Of a stretch of 64,000 nucleotides of DNA, positions 29,735 through 41,695 are shown piece by piece; within the stretch, counting starts at the first letter, position 1; each line of letters begins with the position of its first letter. The notes below the pieces were generated by a model. It did no database searches. It was not told where the DNA came from and saw only the letters and a program-made list of their open reading frames with translations. Location of the stretch: contig NC_066856.1 of the NCBI RefSeq assembly GCF_001640805.2, positions 2,985,937-3,049,936 of the forward strand. Reading direction: 5' to 3'. The translations under genes and the position numbers were made by a program. The stretch is from Lates calcarifer (lineage: Eukaryota > Chordata > Actinopteri > Centropomidae).

Positions 29735-29773
<39 letters not shown>

Positions 29774-32700
29774 TTTCGAAAATGACGATCAGATTTACAG
29801 AAGACATAAAATTATACATCACAGGTTGAATAGTACTCATGATGGGGGAAATGTACTTGTGTAAAATTGGTGGAGTGTCCCTTTAAACAAAAGTGGATAA
29901 GACATTTCATACATACTGTACTTTGCAACAATACACCTTGTCAGAGATTGTATATTACCAGTATTGTTATTACTCCAATGGGACTTGTAGCATAAGAAGT
30001 TTTTATATATTTAACACTATTTGATTTTGCACATGCAGCTGTAACTTGAATACCCCCTCTAGTATCAATAAAGTTGATCTTATTTTAAACTTTCTTTACG
30101 TTCCAGTTACTTTGCTTCTATATCAGTGTCACTGTTTTTCCCTCTGACTGACTGACTCGTTCAGTATTTTTGTTATGTGATATTAAATCAATTTACCACA
30201 GTGTGAATTTGATTTCATATGAAATTAAAACACAATCAACTCAGTAAAGGCCTTTCCAGCAAGGATAATTGATTTAATATGACAAAGCTACAGGAATTCT
30301 ACAGTTACAGTCAGTTTTTAACTAGTTCCTCTCTCACTGTAGTTTGGCAGAACATTAAACTTCCAATAGGTTCACAGGGAAGGTAAGAAAGTCTGTCGCA
30401 AGTCAGCTGGATTTTCCATCATATTCCCTATGGGGAAACTGAGGCAATGAGTGGGAGAGGAGAAGGCAGGAGAAACTATTGGAGTATTGACAATTGATGC
30501 ATCTGTGGCTCCAAAGACTGAGCATCCCTCCAGCATTTAACAGAGGCCAACATGTGGAGATGGTAAAATTCAATCAAACTGAGGAAATAAATTCAATTTT
30601 GATATTAAGGAACACAGAAAATTTGGCAGCTTTGCAAAACTGTTTTGAACAAATATCTCATAAACCTATGAGGGTCCTAATTTCATGCAAAATGCAGTTA
30701 GTAGATACACAGATAAAGATGTTTTTTATTTTAATGTAAGAACCTTGTTTACACTGGTTTTGCTTTGGTGGAAGTCATTGAATCTGCTCTCTCTTCTCTT
30801 ACTGTTTTTCCTCTGTCTCATTTTTGACTCTCTGTCTCTGACAGCCACCCTCCAGTGTTTTGGTGGTTGTTACCAGGCTGCTACATCATCTTAATTTGAA
30901 CCGACTGGCATCAGTGTCTTCAACGAACTGGACTAGAAATCAGTTTTGGAGTTACAAGTGCATGGCTCGGCGTTTCAGTGTTTCACCACAGCTTTGCAGT
31001 GTGTGGACAGTTAGAGACAGTGCTTGATCTGGGCTTGACATTCTTTGCATGCCTGACGTTCTGGGCAGGCACTACAATCGCATCAAACCCTATTGGAAAT
31101 TCGTTTCTCCAGGCAAATGTGTTTAGCAGGCTGCTCCTCTAAAACAAATGGACAATGAGTTCACTCACTGATGCGGATTAGGTGGAAAGAGAGGGAGAAA
31201 GAGGAGGGAGAGAAAAAAAGATTTAAAAAAAAAAAGACAAGTCTGTATTTTTTCAGAGAAAGAGTGCTCCTGTTTCCTCTTGTGCTATCTGTGCTATTTC
31301 TCTACATTTCATCAGGTGTGAAGGTTTTGGAGTGATCCACAACCTGATAAATAGGTGTGGACAACAAGGCTCTTTTAAGCATAATCGCTGAACACTGGCA
31401 GGCTTCACACATAGACAAATTCACACCCCATGCTTTCCCTCTCCTTCTGCACCCAGCAACACATGGTTTTGAGTCCTATTGTGCGACTGCTGTAAGTGAT
31501 AAAAGCTGTTTCCTCAGTGCACTCACACACTCACACACACACTCTACTGTGAATCTAAAAGGAAAAAATACCCCGGCCCTCTCTGGAGCGACGGCACGAG
31601 GCATTCTGTGGTTACCGTCTCACATAAACAAGCACATGGCCAAGCGAAGACAGCAATCAATCTTAGCTGGGGAGAGGGACTTTTTCAGTAAGAAAAAAAA
31701 AAGTCAGAGAACCTAGGAGGTGGAGAGCATGGGTGATTTATTAAGATGAGGAAATGGAGTTCATTTTGAATTTGTTTCGGGAGCTCGGGAGGAATGCAGC
31801 GGTGCTGTTTGAACAAGGCTGTGGACCAATGTTGTTGTAGGTGCTGAAGGTGGCAGAGCGTGGTAATAGAGGCACTTTTATGAGCCCTATCACAGTGGTG
31901 CAGACAGTCCGCCCGGCAGGCCACAAACCTCTACACAGGCTTGTTTGCTTAAATCTGACCGTGGATATCAGGGCCCGAGCACAGGGGACCGACAGAGTCA
32001 TTTGTGCTGCCCCTGGAATGACTAACAGCCCCACTTCTGCATGCTCGTAAAACCATTTTCACCTTGTACATCACTCCCTTGCTTGCCACTTGTGATATCA
32101 ATGGTGCATGGCAGGCCTTCTTCAGAATACCTCAGACAACGATTAAAGCCTATTCCAGCTGTACCACCGCCTGCCAAGGGGGCCCAACAGGCCCACCACC
32201 GGGTATTTTACAAGCAGAAGCAGTGCCCTCTGGTCCTGTTCTACCGTCTGACCTTAAACACGCCACCTCTTTGTGCATTGTTTGTTTTTAACAATGCCCC
32301 AATACAACAGAAACATTATAAATCTGAACACCACAATAAAAAAGGCACAACCCCCAAGTTTTCTGGACTAAGCTGCTGTTTACATTGTGTTTATGCTTTT
32401 CCCTTCATCTGTCTCTCATGCTGGCCCTCTTGCGGTACTTCTGGCCTTACAGATTGCTGTGCCAGTAAAAGTGTCAGACTTCGTTACTGCACTCATTAGA
32501 GAAGCTGCCTTTAATATTGCAAGCTTAATAACTTCCAGGCCAAATGTGGAGCGCATCGCATGCAGTTTGTGCAGAGACCGAGGCCAGGCCCAGCGAGGCC
32601 CAGCTCAGGGCCCCCGGAGCCTCGACCCAGCCTCAAACCTCATATCCAGCTTCACATCCAGGGCAGGCAATATTACAGTGCTTTGCCGCGACCACATTTA

Positions 32701-35700
32701 AAAGATGACAGTGGCGCAATGTGGTAACCACAAATTATTTACAATCCACTTCTACTACATTAGCCTTAATATAGAGTTCCAATTTTATATATTTGGATAC
32801 TGCATAAACATTCACTTAGGTATTACTGTATTTGAAATATGCTAGGGCTAAACCCCAAACTGCAAACTTTCAATTCATCAAAATCTTACTTTGAGTTCAA
32901 TGGGTCAAGTTACACGGAAATGTGGAAATCAGCACACCATTTTGTCAGGTTAAATAATCAGATTTCTTTCAAAACCACCAGTGGTTGGGTCAAACTATTC
33001 ATGCAGTATCTAAAAATATGTTTTTACTGGCTGTCTGATTTAAAATGTATAAAAACCTAGATAAGCATCTTGATTTGCTTTTGAAACAGATCTCAGACTC
33101 CATTCAAGCATGAGAGGTGGGCAGCCGGTCATTCATTAGGTGGTACTGTGGACCTGTGCGTCCACATTAATGAAAAACGCCTTTAGTCATATCCGAGAAG
33201 GCTTTAGGAGAGGGGGATGTTTGATATAAAAATAATGTAGGGGGAAATGGCTGGAGCAGAGCAGAAAATGCACAGGACTGACGCCAAGTCAGACATGCAG
33301 GGTTGTGTTTGGTCTAGTCCTACAATAATGCAGACTTTACTTCCTCTTCTCTGATGTTTAGGTAATGGCTGGTATAGCTAACAAAATCTGCTGATGACAT
33401 TTGTCCTTACAGCCAACAAAATTCAGTCTCATATGTTTGTCTATTTCTGTCTGAAATCAAGGATCCACTGGTAGAATTCTAAAGAATAGTATATCTGACT
33501 ACAGGTTGGACGTTTAATGTGTTAAATATTTTGGACTATACAACTTACTTTAATGGCTTAAATGAAGAGCAGATACTACTAGTGGAAAGTGATTTGAAAA
33601 TGCTTGAGGAATAAAGTGTCCCTGAATAACAGAAAAAAGAAAGAGCAGTTAGAGAGGAAGGAGTTGGAAAGAAAACGTTTCTAATAAGAAAAATCAAGAG
33701 ACTCCGGGGAGAGGAAGGAGAGAGGGAAGCAGAGAAACATAAAGCAGATCTTTCCTTGGCCCTCCGCTTCGTTACGTGTGAAATTGTCCATAGGTTGTCC
33801 TCCAAATTATGGAAGTTAATTGAAAATATTTACATTAGCGTGACAGGTGGGAGAGGTTCAGCATCCTCTGTGTGAGGCTGTGACACACTGGCAGGGAAAT
33901 GGGTTTGCTAATTAGCAACATGTCTGATGAAGTCCATGCACTGTGGCGTATTTAACTGAACCAAGGCCTGGTTAATCAGGCTAGGAACACCACTCTGCAG
34001 AGAGCATACGTGAGGAAAAAAAAAAAAAAGAGTGAGACCTTGTTACCAGTGGTATTCACTTCTAGATTAAACTCACAAATGTTTAAAAACTGCTGTTGGA
34101 GTAACTGAAATGAAAAGATTAAGACAGACTTCAACTCTTATTCCTTGAGTGCATCTCTTCCTGTGATGAATGGAAATAGATTGGAAGGAATCACACTGAC
34201 AATTTAGGGAATGTTTTGTTCCATCTGTGTCCGGGACATTCTTGTCATTTTTTGTTACAAGTAACAAACCTAAAAAGGAAAATGTGGAAAAGCCTCAAAC
34301 TCACTGATGGTACAGTTGGTCCTGAGAAATATTGAAATCTTTACTGTTGCACCTGGCCTAGAATATTGTTCCACCATTCACTGGCAACATTCGTCTTCCA
34401 GCCACAAATACAGAATGAGAAACCGCTAAATTCATTTCAAGACCTTGGCACATTATAAAGCTCTTTGGAGGGCTTTGTAACACCCGCTCCTCCAGGCAAG
34501 TGTTAACAATTCCATCAGCTCGAAAAATTGAAAGGACATTGAGAGTGAGGTGCCGTAAATGAAAGTATTAAATGTGACTGATTAATATGAGGTCTGCTCT
34601 GTCGATTCCATGGAGTACTAAAAGTCTCAACTAAGGAGGACTGTGAGTGAGTCGCTGCATTGGGAAGCTCATTTCTGGGCTGGGGGTCCTGGGAGGGCAA
34701 GGCCAGGCCACCTGGGGCTTCTGGAGCTGCAAAACTCTGAGTCACACAGTCGTTTCTGTGATCTGTATCTGTCACCGTGCTGGAAGGTGAAAATTTTTAT
34801 TAAAATCTATGGTCTCTACAGTGCCAGGTTTCACAGAAACAGAGCAGCCCCAAACTCAAAAACAAAGTGTGAGGTAAGCAGTTAGAGCGCTGCTGTCTAC
34901 TCACCTACTAGGACCACCAGCCTGTGTTTAGCTCCGCTCTGCCTGCGGTATGAGGTGACCTCCTCATATGTGGGCACGTCAGCCATGTCGTACATTTCAC
35001 TCTTCTTACTCTCATACATGGACTTGTTGGTCTTCTTGTCTCTCCTGCTGAGACGGAAGCTTCTCCTGAACCCCGCTGGAGGTCGGGATGACATGACAGA
35101 GGAGACAGAAAGAAACACATTAATCTTTCAAGATACAAAAAACCCCCAAAAGGTTTGTGTCAGCACGTGTGTCTATGAGGGTATATAAATTCCAACATAA
35201 CTGTATATACACATACTGTAAGCCTGCAGCTGTGCAGTTCAATTTATGGTCGTTTCAGTGTCTTGGCAAACACCTCAACGCAGCTTGATGTCCAATACCT
35301 CATATTGTATTGTGCAGCTCAGTTTTATGACCGTTATCTTTGCTGTAGGTGAAAGAAGTACCGTGCAACACTCAGCCAAACAGTTTCCCTGGATATCACA
35401 CTCAAACACTTTATTCACATTTTCCCCCTGGTGACATGTAATGGATTTTTTCTTCTTTTGTGTGTACACATATCTCTTGGAGACCGTGGTGAGGTTTTAG
35501 GAATTTTACATTTGTGGAAAGCTATATAAAACATAATTAGATGTTTGCTCATCACCTACAGTTGACATTTTACAGTTGCTGTAATCAAGGTAGGAATGAC
35601 TCATCCTTGTTCTCTCAGGGTGTCTAGCCAAATTTCTGCAAAGTTCATTGTGTGAAACAGAAGAAACTAGATGTTCTTATAGTGTGATTCACTGCTACAG

Positions 35701-38700
35701 TGTGTGAAATCACTGCTGGTTGGTTAATGGTTGTGCACGTAACTATCAGGTTATGATTTGCAGTTCATTCACACTGCAATTTTAAATAGTAGTGAGGTAT
35801 GTGTGTGTGCCAGGCCTTTGTATGTGTGTGTCATTTAGTGTTTTTTGGCTGGCTGTGACAGGTTTCCTCATGTGCACAGGACACTTTACGACAGTTGTCA
35901 TCTCTGATTGGTTTATGGTGTGTGCTGTGTCCTCGGACTGCCCTTGCAAAAGCTTCTTAACGTACCAATCACAGAGTGTGCAGGCCTGGATCTGATGATC
36001 TACAACAGTATCAAAAGGAGGAATTTACCCCTAATTTGAGGACTACGGTTTCATACTTATGACAGATGTTGGTTGAAACTAAAAAGAGGTAAATCTCCAG
36101 AACCCAGGATGTCTAATATCCTATTTCTGTGTACGGTCATGGTTATTTTCAGCCATCTCTTTCATTATTTCACTTAATCAGTAATTAATGAACTCAAAAA
36201 TATGATGTAAGATGCCCGAGTAAGATTAAGGCACCATGAAAATTATGGACTGAGAGGAGAATCAGGAGTTGAAACGGCTCCTGATACCCGCCCCCTTAAT
36301 ACTTTCCACAACATTTTCAAACCACTGTGGGGCTGTGCAGACATGCAGCAAAGAGAAAGAGTCTGCATTCTTCTCAGCTTGTTCTTTTCCAAACAGTCCC
36401 TTAATAAGGGACGGAGCAACAGGCCTATGCTGAGTTACAAATGAAACACACTGTAAGTCACTGGAGAACAATAATAATGTTTTTGCACGAGCTTGTGTAT
36501 ATGTATGAGCGTAAACACGTGCCCGAGTACTGAATATAACGTTACATTGAACATTTAGGGCAGACTTTGTTCCACTGTGGGCACGTTGTGGCTTACGTTG
36601 TCTGTGCCATTTCTCCTGTGGTTAATCTACTCATTCAGCACCCTCACCCCCTCTACCCCCCACCCAGGGAGTATTACCCTCTGCCACATAGTGGAAATCT
36701 TACGCCGCTCATCTGCATTTCTCCAGTAAAGATATCAAACAGTAACCAATATGCACAAGAGCTGACATCATTACAATAAACATTAAGAGTATAATGTTAA
36801 TAATATCCTACTGAAAGCGAGCCGTCAATTTTCTGAGAGTTCAAATCCCACAACCCACTTTGGTCAGTCATTTATCACAGTATAAACACACTACTGGCTA
36901 ATTGGGGTCTAAGTAATACTATGAACGTCATTAATTCTATCTGTCTTGGAGTCTGACAAGCTGCCATCTCATTGGCTCAGGCCAGGGGCATTTTCTGCTA
37001 CTTTCCACAGGGTAGGCAGGTGCAGTTTCATTCTGAGACTCAACAGTAAATATAAATCACCATCTCTGAGTATCCCCAAAAGTGTCCCTCAAATTCACTT
37101 AAACCCTACTTGACAGCACCTCCCAAATAACAGGGAGAATTCTCCTGCCCCTCATCCTGATGCTGCTCAACAGTAAATAAATAGAAGCCTTGTGCATCAG
37201 CGAGCAGCAACCCATCCCTCACCGAAACCCCCCCAACAGCCACTTCTTCTTCAGTACCGATGGAGACTGAATTTGACAGAAGGGATGGAAATTAATTTGA
37301 TCCAGAATTAAGGAATGATTCATGTCTTGTTTAAATGAAGAAAGCCTGTCTGTTTGTCATGGAAAGCCTCAGCTATGTTGGAACACCAACATGTTTGTCA
37401 CAGGATGATCCAAGCACAAGGGTTACAAGTAGGAAAGGAATGTATGATATGTGTGGCACCGAGATCCAATACCTCTTTTAATGGTTTGACAGGTCAAAAT
37501 CAAATTTGTTGACAATAGTTCTGTTTTGAATTTCCCTGGAATGAGAGCTGAGTAGTGGCAGTGTCTTGGAGTGTTTTTCTGCAAAAGAGCCTTGTGTGTC
37601 TAGGGATCTGGAGTTAAAGTTTCCTTGCTTAAGTCTCACACACACACGCACCTCATAATGGTGTGCACCAGGCCGTGACTGGGTAATTGCCAGAACTGCA
37701 ACTGAAAACTTGCGTGTGCGCACACACACACACTTTCTCTCTTGCACACACACACACACACACACACATAGACACTTGATTCAAAGTCATTACAGTGAAA
37801 CAGAAACATAAAAAAAAAGGTCGAGGAAAAAAAGATGAGCATATTTAACACAGTGTAAACACAAGCTGCGACTATGCACACACACAGACATACACACACA
37901 ATTGCTTGGAAGTCGCCAGCAGTCCTGCAAGCCCATTTTCCAGTGTGATAATATCTTACAGCCACGTAGGAAATTCAGCATGTGCGTAAAGAAAGCGCCC
38001 GGAGGCCTCTGCAAACCATGAATACAAACTGCCCACTCGGACACTAACATCCTGTGAATTTACTACGACCCCGCATCTGTAAAAGAAATGGCTACAACTG
38101 TAAAAGAACAAAAACAGAAATGTACAGTGCAGTAAGACAAATGTTCATAAAAAAACATAACAGATGACTCAAAAAGACTCAAGTCATGCATTTGCCAATG
38201 GGTGTCTGAAAGATGAGAAGCCTGAGAACAATACAAGCATCAGGTCTTCCAGACGTCATGCGTAGGCGATCAGCAAGATGACAACACAGAGAAGAATAAA
38301 AAACGACTGCCATTTTCTTTCCAATCAAACTTCATTTTGTGCAGAGCGAAAGAGAAAGAGTGGTGAAGCAAACAGAAAAAGACTCATAGTGAAACCACCT
38401 GTTGCGAGGCCCTGGTGCAGTGAGGTCCACTGTCTGGGGCCCGTCTCCTAACTACAGGAGACCGTGATGACAGCTGCAGTGCCATCCTGGCTCTCCCAAC
38501 AGGGGCCCGAGTTCCTCAGGACTAATGGAGACGACATCTATAGAATTAACCAGGCATGGCAGCTTGGGATTAAGTGAGTATTACACCCTCGGCTCGATGC
38601 CACACGCTGCGGTTTAACGCTGTAACACTAAGTCCCGTTCGTGGGCACCAAATGTGGGAAGCATTACCGGCTCTCTCTCCCTCATTATGCGTGCCCATTA

Positions 38701-41663
38701 CTGACTTGGTTGGAAGGGATGAGGAAGGCTCATGGTCAGGAATTAGGGAGGTGGAGGACGCTTTCCACACTGTCAGCCATTATTACCCCGACAGTGAATA
38801 AAAGGAAGAGAAGCGTTGCTGCTCATAATGACAAAAATACAAAAGCCTGGGGTAGACAGAGGAACTGCTCTGCTTAATTTATCACCAATTTGCTGCGCCT
38901 GCATAATACAGGGAAGCATGTTAGACTATCAAGGCCAAATGCATCTGGATTTCTGGTGCTTTGAGATCATTGTAAACACAGACGTTGAGCAATGCCACTA
39001 TGATTCAAAATAATGTACGGTTAAACACCTCCAGAGGATTCAAAAAGGTCTTGAGGACAAAAATCAGGAGAGAGGAGGACTTAGGAAAGGAACTGAGAGA
39101 GCAGAGGAGAAGAGACAGGTGAGGAATCAGGAGGGGAGAGGAAAGGAATAGAGAGAAGAATGAGGAGAGGAACTGGAAGAGGAAAGGACAAGAACCAGAG
39201 AAGGAGAGAAGAGTAATCAGGAGAGGAGAAACACAAGAGGAGAGGAAGTTGGAGAGGAAAAGGAGTGGAATCTGTAGAGGAATCTAGAGAGGAAAGGAGA
39301 GAAGAGGATCAGGAGAGGAGAGGAAACAGGAGAGACGAGGACAGGAAGCGGGAGAAGAATCTGGAGAGGAGAGGAGGATGCAAAAAAGGACAGCAAGTGA
39401 ATAGAAGGAAGTGGACATAACCAAACAGACATGTGTGTGTCCCTCAAATGCTCCCTCCACACAACTGCTAAAAGGCATCTGTGAAAATGATTATGCTACA
39501 GTAGTAAAGTGGACTCCATGGCTGATCTTGGGATATTTGATTGTATAAAGCGTCTAAATGTTTCCGGCAGTGGTGTGCATATAGAGTAACTATTCCAACC
39601 TTTGGAAAGAGGAAGTTTCAGCTGGGTTTCAGCCAGCTCTCTGGTAATAAATGGAATCAAAGCAGAAGGCAGGGATTGCTGGTGTGACATTTGAAGTATG
39701 TACGTGTAGCAGTCCGCAGTGGTGAACTCATTAGTGTTATCTGGGGAGAACACATTCTGGGAGTAGTTTCCACGGCCATCGCTCTAAGCATTTGGAAAGT
39801 GGCACCTAACCCAAGTGTTACAGGCTTATACGGTGAAATAGCGCTCTAGACCTTTGGCTGCAAGAGGTCCATTTGTGTCGAGCGCTATTTGTTTTTCCCC
39901 TCCGTCTTATCCCACAGCTCTTTGGGCTCAGGAATGTCTCGTCTCAAAACGATGCCTGATGCCTTATGTGTTGGCAAAAAAAAACACTCACACGCACACA
40001 CAAGTGCCTCTGCTTCTACTAGAGTCCTTGAAGCTACTATCAACATGCCAAAAGGGGCTGCTGAGTGCCAAAAGTAATGAGGCTAAATGCCTGCTTTCCT
40101 GTTTGTCTCATCAGTCTGATGTTCAGACGGAGAAGATGCTCTACAACAAAGCCACAGTCAAGGAAATTCCACGTCTCTTTTCCGACTCTTTAAACAACTG
40201 AAATGGTTGGTTGCTAAAGCTGATAAAAGCACACCTGTCAAGCCAGTGCATATACCTGCTTTGATTGTATCCAAATGTTCGATATCCATTAAAATGCATA
40301 TCATTTTAAACTTATAAAATAAGATTCCTATCTGTTGGATCTGGACTGGGGGGAAAAACTCACAAATCCAAATGTATTGGCTCCTCCACATCCACAACTA
40401 TTGAACCTAGAGCCTGATGAACTCATCTCATTTTTGAAATGGAGCGTTTTTTATTTCAGTTTATAACACTTCTCCATTTTTTCCATAACTTGGACATAAT
40501 TGGATTGTGAGAGGCTGATGGATATCCCAGCCCCTGTTCGTTCAGCTTTAACTGATTTGGAGCTTCTTGCTTGCCCTTCATCCATCCATCCACTGTGTTT
40601 CTCTCTGAATGTTCACTGCATAGCTCTTATTATGATAGTGATGTGAAGTGTCACTCCACCTATGCATTCATATCACAATGCAGGTGTATGGATTTTCTGG
40701 TGATAATTTGAGCGCACTGCTGGATCACAGGAAAAACAAATCTCTTGGAGCACATTCAACACACAAAAAATGTACCCTGGGTGTCAAAACTACTGTTCAA
40801 TTCATTGGGATGGAATGAAAAATCTTTAAGCACTGCTTTCTAGAAAGGTTTGATAAGAAGGCATCATGGGACACAGTTTTCCTCCTCCTAAGTTGGGCTT
40901 TATTCTCTAGTCTGCTGGCCCTGAAATCAAGCAACATCTGAGCACAGGAATCTGCTCGCCCCCGAGTAGTGCTCGAGGATCGCTTTTGGCAATGAACCTT
41001 ACAGACGTTGCATCACTGAGAGAGGCATGAAGGGAAAACAAACCAAAAACTGAGGACAACAACTGCCTACCCCCTCCCACCGCCTCCTCTATTTCCCCAT
41101 GCAACCTCAGTAGCATTGCAAAAGCATCTGTAAGTTCTAGGATTTCAAACTTTTAGGGACGGGCCAACTTTAAATCATACAACCACATCCAACAGGCAGA
41201 AAAACCATGCAGCAAGTACTCTCATAGAGAAGATGTTATTATAACTCACAATTTTTTCTCCTCCTCCTCCTGAGGTTCTCTCATTTCATTTAAACCTCGT
41301 TCTGGGCTGCTGGAGTCCAAAAATGCTGCTAACCCGCTAGAGTGCTGGATGTTGTTTGGGTACCGAGGAGGAAGAGGAGAGGCTGAGGTCATTGACCTAA
41401 CAGAGGAGGCAGGGTGACAGTAAGGGCAAGCCTGAAGGGGACAGAAAGGAGTGGAAAAAATGGACTGGTGTTTGGCATAGCTCGGCCTTGGGAAGTGACC
41501 CTGATTGAGCTTGGCAGACATGGCTCAAACTTCGTATTTATAAACTCATGTGTGCACTGGATATCCTGTGAAATCTGGAGTCTAAATGGTGTAGTGTGCA
41601 TGGCGAGTTCTGAGGCTAGTTCACCTCTTGACCTCAACATCTGAATATAGACTGAATAGGGGG

Positions 41664-41695
<32 letters not shown>

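Larger units (their letters stand above)
29344..34904 (-). other. mpp7: mpp7 intron, 5.6 kb, with candidate conserved element
   Basis: GT-AG intron. Contents: a T31 run at 29740-29770, a LINE-like tail at 30040-30090, a GC-richer part at 31850-32650 and a cluster of homeodomain, forkhead and TALE-type motifs at 33805-33995. No further exon is seen. Confidence 0.85.

Noticed and set aside
32041..32499. 152-codon plus-strand open frame
   Set aside because: Cysteine and proline-rich nonsense composition with no domain; several other frames are open in the same GC-richer patch.
38050..38085. A good acceptor (TTCTTTTACAG) followed after 10 nt by GTAGTA on the mpp7 strand
   Set aside because: The 10-nt exon would break the frame, and reading on in frame meets TAG at once.
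39217..39478. Minus-strand open frames rich in S, L, P and F
   Set aside because: They are only translations of the polypurine tract.
41250..41269. A 20-nt GAGGAGGAGGAG-rich segment with AG before and GTGAGT after on the mpp7 strand, a possible fourth microexon
   Set aside because: 20 nt is not divisible by three and would shift the HOOK frame; low-complexity GAG repeats make chance splice-like borders likely.
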